DNA from: Methylovulum sp.
GTDB taxonomy: Bacteria > Pseudomonadota > Gammaproteobacteria > Methylococcales > Methylomonadaceae
DNA length: 38,900 bases
Assembly (NCBI GenBank): GCA_030653435.1
Contig: JAURZI010000081.1
Span: forward strand, 1-38,900
Direction: 5' to 3'
Shown: positions 16,601 through 25,830 of the stretch, piece after piece
Layout: every line of letters begins with the position of its first letter
Numbering within the stretch: the stretch's first letter is position 1
Notes under the pieces: generated by a model
Database searches by the model: none
The model's input: the letters and a program-made list of their open reading frames with translations, nothing else
Told to the model about the DNA's origin: nothing
Position numbers and translations under genes: made by a program

Positions 16601-19600
16601 ATGGCATCAGACAACGACAGTGGCCAACCGGGCGGTTGGTTTCCCAACCTCAATAATCTATTGCTCGTTCTGCTGGCGGGTACGCTATTGGTTAGCCAAA
16701 ACCCCTTTCATCAATCGCGTCCAAGCAAGCCGGAAACGGTAAAGCCTGAAGTCCGCCTAGTGGATGCCAGACCATGGCAGGATCCGTTTGAGGCTGTGGA
16801 GAAATATATTGAGAAGCATCCCAGGCCGCCTACTGATACCAGTTTGGAAAGCATCCAAGCCCAGATTAGCGCTAAAAAATCCAATAACCGTCTTAAAAAG
16901 CTCGATGTTATCGCCGTTATGCTCCCTGGGGATCCTTACTTCGAGGACAATGAAAGTCGCCGAAAACTGCGTTACGCGGTGTTGTCCGGTTTTGATGCCG
17001 CCCTGCGTTATATGCCTGAAAACTTCAACCATATCGAATATTTTCAAACCTACGCTACTCAAAAAACTACCGGGGACAACAAAGAGCAAAATTTTAGACA
17101 CAGGGTAGCTTATGAATGGATGGTTTATAAGCCCAGTGAATACACTGAACCGCCCGAAGAAAATGAAAGACGTTATCACCGCCCTCCGGTGTTAGTGCTG
17201 TGGTTGAACAATAGCGAATTTTCGGTTAAACCCCATAACAAACTGAAAAGCCTGATAAAAGAAATTTCAAAGAATAACTACTCCGTTATCCAGACTCATG
17301 TCCTGGGACCTTATAACTCGGACACGCTTCAGGATTTTGTCAACGAAGTGTTCGGAAGAAGCCCGGAGTGGGACGATGGTCAATTTAACTATTATTCGCC
17401 TAGCGCGACCTTGCAAGACGTAAGTTTGCTGAAGAATGAATGCCCTCAGTTCGTCTCAGGTCATGGGTTATGGCCGGATTTTATTGTAACAAGCCCATTT
17501 GAAAACATTGTTATGCCATCGGATACTGATCTGGACAAACCAGGGTGGAGCACATCTTGCGTTAATGAAGCTAAGCTCATGGCGTACTACCAAAAATCAT
17601 ATCTGGATAAATATCATCCAAAGCTACCCAAACAAGTAAATAGCTTTGATGCACTTCATGAACAATATTTTTTTGGTAAGTACGGTAATGATTTTCTCTC
17701 TTATTACTACCTTAACGGTACATATCTGCAAGTCATGGATATAAGCCTGAGGTATTTCAAACAAACTAATCTCCATGATTACTTCAAGGATCATGGCATT
17801 TCATTTGCCCGCGTTACACCTACAGACCAGGATTTGGCTATCGCAGTTAAAAAGGAACTTGAAATTCGGGGAATTAAACCTGGGCGCAACAATCGTGTGC
17901 TGCTGATTGGTGAATGGGACACCTTATACGGCTGGCATTTGCCTAACACCTATGCCGTCGAACTATTGAAAGATCGAGAAAATAAATGTAGGGAGGAAAA
18001 GCAACAAGGCTTAGACCCTGGCAAGCCCAATGAGGAGAAACAGCCACAACTACAAAATTGGGATGAGATTTATGATCCCGCAATTCAGTGTGTTTTTCGT
18101 TTCAGTTATTTACGCGGTTTGGACGGAGAAAAGAAACTGACTAAGGACAATAACAGCGAAAAAACGGCCAACGACAATAAAAATATTGGCGGGGCAAAAG
18201 GTGATGCCCAAAAACTGGAAGACGCCGATGGCGACAGCCAGTTTGACTATGTGCGTCGATTGGTGGCGCAAGTTGCAGAACTGGATCAGCAAATCCGTCA
18301 GCCCCGCGGCCCGGCACATGCTATCACTGCCATAGGCGTGTTAGGCAGTGATGTTTACGACAAGCTCTTGATACTGGAGGCGCTACGCGACAAATTTCCA
18401 GATGCCGTTTTTTTTACCAACGGTATGGATGCCCGGTTATTGCAACCCGAATTTAATCCGTGGGCCAGAAATTTGATCGTCGCTTCCGGTTTTGGATTGA
18501 CGCTAGACCGCCATTTGCAACGCGATATTCCGCCATTCCGTGACAGTGCACAAGCGGCTTTTTTTCTGGCTACACAATTGGCGCTGGCCAAATCCATCGA
18601 TCAGAAGCTTGTGTTCGACGCACGCCTAAAGGCACTCGCTGGTCTGACTCCAGTCGAGGTGGATGGATTGATACAACCGCCGCGCATTTTTGAGCTGGGG
18701 CGTACCCGTGCTTTTGATTTAAGCGACGGCGCTACAGCTAATGCGTGTTCGGCGCAAGCGTCCCAAGCGTCCTGTATCCATCCGGCCCCTAAATGGGCTT
18801 CTTGTCATATTTCTGGCTGGGGCATACTGGTTTGGCCAGCTTTTATCTTGTCAGCCCTGCTATTCCCTGCGCCATCCAGACGGTTTTTGCAGCATAAGAC
18901 CGGCTTTATGTTCACGCTGGCCTTGTTAGTGGTCACGTGTTGTCTTGTTATTTTCTATATTAGCCATCAGCCAAATTTAGGCACTCCAAGAGGTGGGTTG
19001 GCCGTTGTAATTTATTTGCTGATAGGGTTGGCGTATTCCGGGATGATGGTCTGGATTGCATCAATCAACGATCCAGATGTCGATAAAGAAACTCCCTCAT
19101 GGATAAAAAGCTATCTTCCATGGAATGTAATGCTCATCTTGCTAGTCCCAAGTTTAATAATATTGTGGATTTGCTTAAGGCCCGCAGGGCTACTGGCCTT
19201 TCAGGAACAGTATGCCTTCATGGAAGGTGTCAGCATGTGGCCGAGCGAAGGGCTACGATTGCTGGCGCTAATGCTTGCCGGTTATTTCATCATTGAAACA
19301 CTCCGTTTTCCCAAACAGTTTAATGGCTGGTTGGCAGGGCATTTTAATTTACCAGGCTTTTGCACAGATCAAACATTAGATGAGTGGAAGCAAACACACC
19401 CGGCTAGCCTGCGGGGGCACAATTATCTCTTGTTAATAGAATGGTTGGATTGGAAAAATTGGAAAAACACCAAAATCGAATGGCATGGGAAAACACTGGG
19501 AAAGCGATGGTTTTATTCCCTAGGTTGGGTCATTGTGTTTTATGGGGTCTTTAGCTGCGTGTTCAGTTACTTCGGTAACACCAAAATCCCCTACCGGGGC

Positions 19601-20251
19601 GAAAACATGTGGCAATTGGATGCGCTATTAACCCGGGGATTGCTGGTGCCCGCTTTTATTTTTTTACTGGTTCTCGTCGTGGATACCGTCTCTAAGGCGG
19701 TTGATCTAGCGGGGAAATGCTTTCCCGATGAACCAGACGGGGAAGAGGTGGTATGGCCGGATTCAACGCTCGCGCGCTATGCAAACTTGCTGACCATGGG
19801 GCGCGGCGATCTGCAAGAATGGGTGGGCATGCGCTTTATCGACGAACTGAACAGACGCATCTACGCGATGATAGGCTATCCGTTAATCATTGCCTTGCTT
19901 ATGGTGGTCGCCCGCTCCAGTTACTTCGATAACTGGAATGCACCGGTCGCTTTTAAACTGGTCATCGCGTCCAGCCTGGCGTTATTGCTTTATGGGGATT
20001 ACCGGCTGAAAAAATCGGCCGAAAAAGCCAGAAAAAATGCGCTGAAATCGCTCAAGCGAAAAGCCATCCAATATAAAGGCATGTCTCAGGGAGAAAAGCT
20101 GGAACAGCTCATTACCCTTATCGAAAATTTCGCTGAAGATGCCTATAAGCCTTTTAGCAAGCGGCCGATTTTCCTGCACAGTCTGCTCATCGTGATTGCC
20201 TTGTTGGTGGACTCTATCGATTACTCTTTGTTGGCCAGTAAATTTTTATGA
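16601..20251 (+). CDS. Large membrane protein of unknown function with a periplasmic-binding-like region
   Basis: I do not know a named family for this 1216-residue protein. ATG 16601 is chosen because GGAGG lies five bases before it; a TTG 24 bases upstream is the only longer option. One membrane segment (about residues 17-33) precedes some 700 mostly hydrophilic residues, probably periplasmic. That region has alternating strands and helices (RLKKLDVIAVMLPGDPYF, NNRVLLIGEWDTLYGW, AIGVLGSDVYDKLLILEALR, DAVFFTNGMDARLL) resembling type-I periplasmic binding or receptor folds. A Lys/Asn/Asp-rich linker lies near residues 500-540. From about residue 738 there are roughly ten membrane segments, with a charged cytoplasmic stretch near 1130-1170. 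It follows dabA on the same strand after 167 bases and may have its own promoter. A membrane receptor or sensor is a reasonable guess only. Confidence 0.8.
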   Translation: MASDNDSGQPGGWFPNLNNLLLVLLAGTLLVSQNPFHQSRPSKPETVKPEVRLVDARPWQDPFEAVEKYIEKHPRPPTDTSLESIQAQISAKKSNNRLKKLDVIAVMLPGDPYFEDNESRRKLRYAVLSGFDAALRYMPENFNHIEYFQTYATQKTTGDNKEQNFRHRVAYEWMVYKPSEYTEPPEENERRYHRPPVLVLWLNNSEFSVKPHNKLKSLIKEISKNNYSVIQTHVLGPYNSDTLQDFVNEVFGRSPEWDDGQFNYYSPSATLQDVSLLKNECPQFVSGHGLWPDFIVTSPFENIVMPSDTDLDKPGWSTSCVNEAKLMAYYQKSYLDKYHPKLPKQVNSFDALHEQYFFGKYGNDFLSYYYLNGTYLQVMDISLRYFKQTNLHDYFKDHGISFARVTPTDQDLAIAVKKELEIRGIKPGRNNRVLLIGEWDTLYGWHLPNTYAVELLKDRENKCREEKQQGLDPGKPNEEKQPQLQNWDEIYDPAIQCVFRFSYLRGLDGEKKLTKDNNSEKTANDNKNIGGAKGDAQKLEDADGDSQFDYVRRLVAQVAELDQQIRQPRGPAHAITAIGVLGSDVYDKLLILEALRDKFPDAVFFTNGMDARLLQPEFNPWARNLIVASGFGLTLDRHLQRDIPPFRDSAQAAFFLATQLALAKSIDQKLVFDARLKALAGLTPVEVDGLIQPPRIFELGRTRAFDLSDGATANACSAQASQASCIHPAPKWASCHISGWGILVWPAFILSALLFPAPSRRFLQHKTGFMFTLALLVVTCCLVIFYISHQPNLGTPRGGLAVVIYLLIGLAYSGMMVWIASINDPDVDKETPSWIKSYLPWNVMLILLVPSLIILWICLRPAGLLAFQEQYAFMEGVSMWPSEGLRLLALMLAGYFIIETLRFPKQFNGWLAGHFNLPGFCTDQTLDEWKQTHPASLRGHNYLLLIEWLDWKNWKNTKIEWHGKTLGKRWFYSLGWVIVFYGVFSCVFSYFGNTKIPYRGENMWQLDALLTRGLLVPAFIFLLVLVVDTVSKAVDLAGKCFPDEPDGEEVVWPDSTLARYANLLTMGRGDLQEWVGMRFIDELNRRIYAMIGYPLIIALLMVVARSSYFDNWNAPVAFKLVIASSLALLLYGDYRLKKSAEKARKNALKSLKRKAIQYKGMSQGEKLEQLITLIENFAEDAYKPFSKRPIFLHSLLIVIALLVDSIDYSLLASKFL

Positions 20252-20252
20252 C

Positions 20253-20356
20253 GTAGGTAGCCGGATTGGGTTTAAAAGGCCGGACATTATGCGGTGTGAC
20301 CACCAAAATCAGCGCAGCTGTTCCGGCCTTAACGCCCCAGCTTCGGCAATGCCTAC
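20253..20356. terminator. Nested inverted repeats between convergent genes
   Basis: GGCCGGA (20278-20284) pairs with TCCGGCC (20322-20328), with AAAA before and TTAA after. Outside these, GTAGG and CCG (20253-20263) can pair with CGG and CCTAC (20344-20356). The structure fills the 100-bp gap between the large membrane protein and the response regulator and overlaps the latter's stop. A shared terminator for both directions is the simplest reading. Confidence 0.45.
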
Positions 20357-21315
20357 ATTACCCCGCCCGCCGTGGCAGTACGCTGCAATACCATAGCAAC
20401 CGCCGCTGCGCGGGTCGCTACGCCGAGTTTTTCAAAGATATGCTCCAGATGCTTGTTGACGGTGCGAGGGCTGCTATCGAGTATCAAGCCGACTTCTTTA
20501 TTGGTCTTGCCGCGTGAAATCCACATCAATATTTCCGCTTCACGGAAGGTGAGCCCTAAGGAATCTTTCAACGACGCCAGATTCCATTCGCCGACCTCTT
20601 TTTTTAGCAACAACAGGTACTCGCCCCCGCCAGGGTTGCCTAAGTTTCGGCAGCTGGCCATGCTGGCCGAAATGCCGGTGTTGCTGCGGTACTCGCTGTC
20701 TGGTTCGCCAGCTTCCATACGCCGTATAGCCCAGACTCGTAGGGCGGTGGGCAAATACTCGCCGACCGCCATAGCGTTGCTGTGCGGCACCAACTCAGTG
20801 AGCAATGTGGCGGCGGCAGGGGTGAGCCAGGTGATGCGGCCTGACGCGTCGATAGCCAACGCGGCGAACGGGCTGTGGTTCAAGGCCTGTTCAGCGCGCT
20901 GTTTGGCTCGCGCCAGGGATAAGTGCACTTCGATACGTGCCAGCACTTCCGGCGGTCGTATCGGCTTGACGATATAGTCCAGGCCGCCTTCGCCGAAACC
21001 GCGCAATAAATTGTCGAGTTCGCTCAAGCCGGTCATGAACAACACCGGAATGTCCGTAGTCAGCGGATCGGCTTTAAGCCTGCGGCAGGTTTCAAAACCG
21101 TCGATGCCGGGCATGATAACATCCATCAAAATAATGTCGGGTTTCAAATAAGCAATTTGTTCCAGCGCCGCCAGGCCGTCGGTTGCAACCAATACCCGAT
21201 AGCCTGCTTCGGACAGGGTGTCGGACAACAGGGCCAGATTGCCCGGCGTGTCGTCAACGATCATGACAGTGCCGTTGGCATGGGGTGTATCGCTGGTTGT
21301 CTGAATTGTCGCCAT
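20353..21315 (-). CDS. Response regulator with LuxR-type DNA-binding domain
   Basis: With the ATG at 21315 the protein has 320 residues. The receiver domain (about 15-130) has the acidic pair VDD, phospho-acceptor Asp65 in ILMDVIMPGIDG and the conserved Lys in YIVKPIRPPEV. A short PAS-like region follows (ALNHSPFAALAIDASGRITWL). The C-terminal LuxR/FixJ helix-turn-helix contains LTFREAEILMWISRGKTNKE and SSPRTVNKHLEHIFEKLGV. It is the partner of the overlapping or adjacent hybrid kinase. A longer frame starts at TTG 21411, which would overlap the kinase stop by four bases and add 32 unremarkable residues. The likely targets are the divergent porin-urt-ure genes, inferred from position. Confidence 0.88.
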   Translation of the reverse strand: MATIQTTSDTPHANGTVMIVDDTPGNLALLSDTLSEAGYRVLVATDGLAALEQIAYLKPDIILMDVIMPGIDGFETCRRLKADPLTTDIPVLFMTGLSELDNLLRGFGEGGLDYIVKPIRPPEVLARIEVHLSLARAKQRAEQALNHSPFAALAIDASGRITWLTPAAATLLTELVPHSNAMAVGEYLPTALRVWAIRRMEAGEPDSEYRSNTGISASMASCRNLGNPGGGEYLLLLKKEVGEWNLASLKDSLGLTFREAEILMWISRGKTNKEVGLILDSSPRTVNKHLEHIFEKLGVATRAAAVAMVLQRTATAGGVM

Positions 21316-21407
21316 TCGGTTATCTCGTTGGTTGGACGCGCGGTATGCGCTTTTTTCGGTATCAAGGCTGTCATGCCTAATGTTACCAGAGGCGGTTGTG
21401 CAGGCTT

Positions 21408-24400
21408 TCAAACTAATAGCTTCTTGATTTCAGCAATGCGGAATTCAGCGCCTAAGGCTTTTATCCGCGCGGCAAAGGGACGGTATTCGGGCTGATGTTT
21501 GACCAGTTCATCCAGTTGTTTATTAAGCCCCAAAAGGTCGCCGATACGCACAAAATCGACCAGATGACCGATCACCTCGGCGGGGGGCGGTAATAACAAC
21601 TCTTCTTCGGTAACGGGCGGATCCGGGCCTTCGTGTTGGCAGTTCCAGGCCAGCCCGATGTGCAGTTTCAGTTTAGTCAATAAGGCCGACACTTGTATCG
21701 GTTTGGTCAGAAAATCATTACAGCCTGCATTGATGGCGGCAAGGCGGTCGGATGGATAAGCGTTGGCGCTGAGCACGATAATCGGCATCATCAGGTTTTT
21801 TTGGCGCAACCGGGCGGCAGTTTCGGCGCCATCAATACCGGGCATCGCCAGATCCAGCAGGATCAGGTCGGGCGGGTTTGTCGCAGCGGCCAATAAACAG
21901 GTTTCGCCGGAACTGGCGGCATTCATGATAAAGCCTAAGGGTTCCAGGATGGCGACAATGACATCGCGGTGTTCGGGCTGGTCGTCAACGACCAGTATTT
22001 TTTTCCTGCGTCCCCGGTAGCCGGTGATATTGTCAAGTTCTGCAGACTCCGGGGCAGGGCCAAGATTGGGCAGGAACAGCCGCACGGTAAAGCAGGAACC
22101 TTCGCCCGGCATGCTTTTTACGGCAAGTTCGCCGCCCATGATTTCCGCCAGTATTTTGCTGATCGTAAGGCCTAAGCCGCTGCCCGAAATGGCGTTGCCG
22201 GTGGTCTTGTTCAGGCGTATGAACGGCTGGAAGATGTTTTGCAGCTGTTCCTCGTCTATCCCAATACCGGTATCGCTAATTTGAAAAGTCGCCACGCCGG
22301 CGCTGTAGCCTATGCGGATCAAGATCTCGCCGCTAGGGGTGAATTTGACGGCATTGCTCAGGATGTTGATTAAGATCTGCCCGACCCGTTTTTCATCGGC
22401 GCGTACCCGTTGTGGCAAGGTGTTGAGTATCTGGCATCGAAACGACAGGCCTTTGTCTTCGGCTTGGGCTTTATAAACACGCACCAGATGTTCTATAAAG
22501 CCATGAAAATCCAGTGGTTCATTATTGATCTCAAACTTGCGCGCCTCAATGCGGGCAATGTCCAGTATATCTTCTATTAATGCCGACAAATGTTCGCCGC
22601 TACGCTTGAGCGTATCTACGGCCTGCCGTCGGTGTTCGGGTATGGACGGGTCTTTGTGCAGGATATAGGAATAGCCGATGATGCTGTTTAACGGTGTGCG
22701 GATCTCGTGGCTCATATTGCTTAAGAAACGGCTTTTTGCGCTATTGGCGGTGTCGGCCATTTTTAGCGCTTGTGCGAGTTTGGCGTCGGTTTTTTTATGT
22801 TCGTCGATTTCCATCAACAACAGTTGGGTTTGCTTGGCGGTTTCTTCATGCGCTACGCGGCGGCTTTCGTCATTCAAGATCAGCCACCAGGTGCATAAGC
22901 CGATAAACACCAGCAATGACGCATAGACTTTGATGAAATTTTCCAGCAACAGGTTAAACGCCAGTAAATAGCGTTCGGCCTTCAGCAAATCCTCATAGTA
23001 AATAATGCCGGTAAAAATGCCGGTCAACACCGACAGGAACAAAAACAGCAGGCTGAAACGCAGCAAACGTAACCTGAGCGGTAGCGGCATACGCGAGGGC
23101 AGCATGCGTTTGGCAAACACTTCCAGATAATCGTCTAGCCGCGAGCCGGGTTTGCAGGCATCCAGGCAACGCGCATCCAGCGTGCAGCATAAGGAACAGA
23201 TGCTGCCGTCGTAGGCTGGGCAATAGGCGATGTCTTCGTGTTCAAAATCGTTTTCGCAGATGCAGCATTTATTATGCGCCGCCCGGTTTTTTTCATTGCG
23301 GTCACGCGCCAGATAATGCCGGTGCCCGGTGCAATAGGCTATCGCAGGCACGAGTACAAATGCCAAGCCCAGCGCGATAAACGCCGAAAAGGCGCGGGCA
23401 TAAGCGCCGAACAGGCCGATATAGGCCAGGATGGAAATGACCGAGGCGCAGAACGTCGCAATGATGCCGACCGGATTAAGGTCAGGCAAATAAGCGCGCT
23501 TGAATTCGATGAGCTTGGGGCTCAGTCCCAAGGGTTTGTTGATGAGCAGCTCGGCGGCAACGGCGCTGATCCAGGCTATCGATATATTGGAGAACAGGCC
23601 CAGCACTTTTTCCAGCGCGCCGAACACACCGAACTCCATCAGCAGCAGTGCGATCAGCACATTAAACCATAACCAGATCACGCGTCCCGGATGGCTATGC
23701 GTGATGCGCGAAAAAAAATTGGACCAGGCCAGAGAACCGGCATAAGCGTTGGTGACATTAATTTTTACCTGGCTGAGCACGACGAACAACGTGGTAGCCG
23801 CCAGTGCCCATTGCGGGTTGGCGAACAATTCATTGTAGGCGGTCAAATACATTTGCGTCGGCTCATGTGCATGTTCCGGCGCAATGCCGTGCCGGACGGC
23901 AAGATGGGCCAGCAATGCCCCGCCCAATTGCCTGGCCATGCCGAAGATGATCCAGCCCGGACCTGCGGAAATTGTCGCCAGCCACCAGCGCAGTTTGTTG
24001 GCGGCGGTTTTTTCCGGCATAAACCTCAGGAAATCGACTTGTTCACCGATTTGCGCCACCATCGAAAATGCGACGGTTGCGGCGCTGCCGAACAACAGCC
24101 AATCGAAGCCCTGACCGCTACCGGCTATCCAGAAATAGGCCTCAACAGTCATGAGCGCATCCGGTTCTGTCGTCACGACGGCAATATACGGCGCGACCAA
24201 CAGCAACAGCCACAGCGGTTGTGTCCAGAGCTGCAAGCGGCTGATGGTCGTTATGCCGAACGTGACCAGGGGTATCACGATGACGGCGCTGATGACATGG
24301 GCGAAGGCGATAGGGATATGGAAATACAGTTCCAGCGCCAGGGACATGATGGAGGCTTCCAGCGCGAACAACGTGAATGTGAACGAGGCGTAGATCAAGG

Positions 24401-24674
24401 ATGTGACGGTTGAGCCGATGTAGCCGAAACCGGCGCTGCGCGTTAACAAATCGATGTCGATATTGTAGCGGGCTGCGTAATAGCTGATAGGGAAACTGGT
24501 GATAAAAATGACGATGCCGACGACCAGTATCGCCCAGAACGCATTGGTAAATCCGTAATTGATGGACAGAAAACCGCCTATCGCCTCCAGCACCAAAAAC
24601 GACGTGGATCCAAACGCAGTATTGGCAACCTGGAATTCCGACCATTTCCTGAAACTGCGCGGTGCAAAACGCAA
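21408..24674 (-). CDS. NCS1 transporter-like / hybrid histidine kinase / receiver fusion (probable urea-pathway sensor)
   Basis: The open frame gives 1088 residues from TTG 24674. Residues 1 to about 460 are a complete NCS1 (cytosine/purine/allantoin-type) permease domain. A cysteine-rich, probably zinc-binding, module follows (about 468-510, CCICENDFEHEDIAYC and ICSLCCTLDARCLDAC). Then come two membrane segments, a HisKA domain with His656 in FLSNMSHEIRTPLNSIIGY, an ATPase domain (DTGIGI, GSGLGLTI) and a receiver with Asp941 in LILLDLAMPGIDG. Transporter-kinase fusions such as CbrA sense substrate by the transporter part. The frame continues upstream with conserved-looking residues (RRDYNAWVANESLEDYA) back to a TAG at 24759-24761, but it contains no ATG or GTG. 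The real start may be ATT 24749 behind AGGAG, or the 5' end was altered by a repeat insertion. Confidence 0.88.
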   Translation of the reverse strand: MRFAPRSFRKWSEFQVANTAFGSTSFLVLEAIGGFLSINYGFTNAFWAILVVGIVIFITSFPISYYAARYNIDIDLLTRSAGFGYIGSTVTSLIYASFTFTLFALEASIMSLALELYFHIPIAFAHVISAVIVIPLVTFGITTISRLQLWTQPLWLLLLVAPYIAVVTTEPDALMTVEAYFWIAGSGQGFDWLLFGSAATVAFSMVAQIGEQVDFLRFMPEKTAANKLRWWLATISAGPGWIIFGMARQLGGALLAHLAVRHGIAPEHAHEPTQMYLTAYNELFANPQWALAATTLFVVLSQVKINVTNAYAGSLAWSNFFSRITHSHPGRVIWLWFNVLIALLLMEFGVFGALEKVLGLFSNISIAWISAVAAELLINKPLGLSPKLIEFKRAYLPDLNPVGIIATFCASVISILAYIGLFGAYARAFSAFIALGLAFVLVPAIAYCTGHRHYLARDRNEKNRAAHNKCCICENDFEHEDIAYCPAYDGSICSLCCTLDARCLDACKPGSRLDDYLEVFAKRMLPSRMPLPLRLRLLRFSLLFLFLSVLTGIFTGIIYYEDLLKAERYLLAFNLLLENFIKVYASLLVFIGLCTWWLILNDESRRVAHEETAKQTQLLLMEIDEHKKTDAKLAQALKMADTANSAKSRFLSNMSHEIRTPLNSIIGYSYILHKDPSIPEHRRQAVDTLKRSGEHLSALIEDILDIARIEARKFEINNEPLDFHGFIEHLVRVYKAQAEDKGLSFRCQILNTLPQRVRADEKRVGQILINILSNAVKFTPSGEILIRIGYSAGVATFQISDTGIGIDEEQLQNIFQPFIRLNKTTGNAISGSGLGLTISKILAEIMGGELAVKSMPGEGSCFTVRLFLPNLGPAPESAELDNITGYRGRRKKILVVDDQPEHRDVIVAILEPLGFIMNAASSGETCLLAAATNPPDLILLDLAMPGIDGAETAARLRQKNLMMPIIVLSANAYPSDRLAAINAGCNDFLTKPIQVSALLTKLKLHIGLAWNCQHEGPDPPVTEEELLLPPPAEVIGHLVDFVRIGDLLGLNKQLDELVKHQPEYRPFAARIKALGAEFRIAEIKKLLV

Positions 24675-24761
24675 GGCATAGTCTTCCAGGCTTTCGTTGG
24701 CGACCCAGGCGTTATAGTCGCGGCGAATTTTTGAGATATGTTGGTAAATTGTTATCTCCTA

Positions 24762-24891
24762 CTCTCATCTGAGTCAAAAAGCGTGGAAGTTTTTGCCAGA
24801 GGTCATTATTCAGCCTTTTCTCATCGTAGGGCCCGCCGTGCGCGCCATCGGCGGTTCGGTACCGGAACAGGCGCGCGCGGCACGCCCTACG
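24762..24891 (-). repeat. MITE-like element with GTAGGG palindrome, copy 2
   Basis: Read on the minus strand from 24891, this matches bases 5491-5624 with roughly 85-90% identity. It has the palindrome with ends CGTAGGGCG and GGGCCCTACG (24825-24891) and the tail with GCTGAATAATGACCTCTGGC and GCTTTTTGACTCAGATG. The outer left part with the second terminal repeat seen in copy 1 is absent. The tail ends about 12 bases before the possible ATT start of the hybrid kinase. Confidence 0.75.
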
Positions 24892-24914
24892 TTTCTGCTC
24901 ACGGTTAGCAGTTT

Positions 24915-24993
24915 GTAGGCTACGCATCGCGTACCATTTTCCACATGTTCAGATAAGGCGAAGTTCGAGAAAGGTACGCGGTGCGTACCCTAC
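24915..24993. repeat. GTAGGGTACGC-type palindrome, imperfect
   Basis: The arms 24915-24935 (GTAGGCTACGCATCGCGTAC plus C) and 24973-24993 are complementary with two mismatches around a 37-base loop. It directly adjoins the MITE-like copy 2 and ends just before the stop of the exported protein gene. This is the second, TACGC-type repeat family. Confidence 0.75.
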
Positions 24994-24998
24994 GCGCT

Positions 24999-25784
24999 TT
25001 ACCGCCGGTCATGCCCCAGTTTTAAAATTAGCGGTGAACCCTGGTTATGGATAATCAGCTGTTTGCGTTCATCGGTACGGTCAATTTCAGTTTTGACGGC
25101 GGTTTTTATTTTTTCGGTAGCGGGCGGTTCAGGCACTTTTTCAATCTTCACTTGCGGCATCCATGCCGGTTTAATCAGCAAAGGCTGGGTATGCTGTTCC
25201 GTTTGCGGCCATTGTAAATCATCCAGCAAATCAAAACAGACCGTACTGATATCGTCAACCAATCGGCCGATGATTTTATCTGGCCCGGATGGGCTGATAA
25301 GCCCGCCGGCGCTGAAGTCCATTGCCAGTTCAACGGCTTGCCGGGGATCTTTGTTGCTGCTCAAGCGGCAACTGACCGGTATGACATCGGCTTTTTGGAA
25401 GCCCGCCGCACGCGGGTCGGAATCGCCGCTGGAAAAAGAAAAGCCGACCGGCGTCGCGGCGTTGTTAATGTGGCCGATATGGACATCCAGCGTATGCGAA
25501 TACGCGCCGTTATCGGCGTTGTGCATGGGATAGCGCCATTCGGCCAGATTAGCGGCCACGCGGGCCAGCATCTGCGGCAGCGGCAGCATGAAACCGAACT
25601 GGTCAAGCTGGTCGTCGGCAATTTTTAGTTCTATCGCTTTCACGGTCGCCGTATCCAGGGCGTCAGCCGCAGCAGGTATGCAGTTGGCGGCACTTAGCAG
25701 CAACAGCAAAAATCGGCCGACGACAAGGCGGAAAGGTTGTTTGGCACAGTTGGGTGTGGGCATGTTCATCAGCAGGGTTTCCAT
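24999..25784 (-). CDS. Exported protein of unknown function
   Basis: From ATG 25784 the product has 261 residues. A positively charged N-terminus is followed by a signal peptide (GRFLLLLLSAANCIPAAADA, ending near residue 41), so it should reach the periplasm. The mature part includes LAEWRYPMHNADNGAYSHTL and DVHIGHINNAATPVGFSFS, plus three cysteines. A Pro/Lys/Glu-rich region (KVPEPPATEKIKTAVKTEID) lies before the end. I do not recognise a family. The frame can start earlier at ATG 25859, but that would place a 24-bp dyad inside the coding region, so the shorter start is preferred. It lies between the urea-pathway kinase and the divergent porin gene, which suggests a role linked to urea sensing or uptake. 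Confidence 0.7.
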   Translation of the reverse strand: METLLMNMPTPNCAKQPFRLVVGRFLLLLLSAANCIPAAADALDTATVKAIELKIADDQLDQFGFMLPLPQMLARVAANLAEWRYPMHNADNGAYSHTLDVHIGHINNAATPVGFSFSSGDSDPRAAGFQKADVIPVSCRLSSNKDPRQAVELAMDFSAGGLISPSGPDKIIGRLVDDISTVCFDLLDDLQWPQTEQHTQPLLIKPAWMPQVKIEKVPEPPATEKIKTAVKTEIDRTDERKQLIIHNQGSPLILKLGHDRR

Positions 25785-25830
25785 AGAGGCTGGTTTTACT
25801 GTAAGGGAGTTGCGGTTTGTCCGGTATACG

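Noticed and set aside
20253-20356. Integron attC-like site suggested by nested inverted repeats
   Set aside because: It lacks the core-site consensus and there is no integrase or cassette array; a convergent terminator is simpler.
21316-21411. Response regulator start at TTG 21411 overlapping the kinase stop
   Set aside because: The added 32 residues look unstructured and the ATG at 21315 leads straight into the receiver domain. It is not excluded, since coupled overlap is common.
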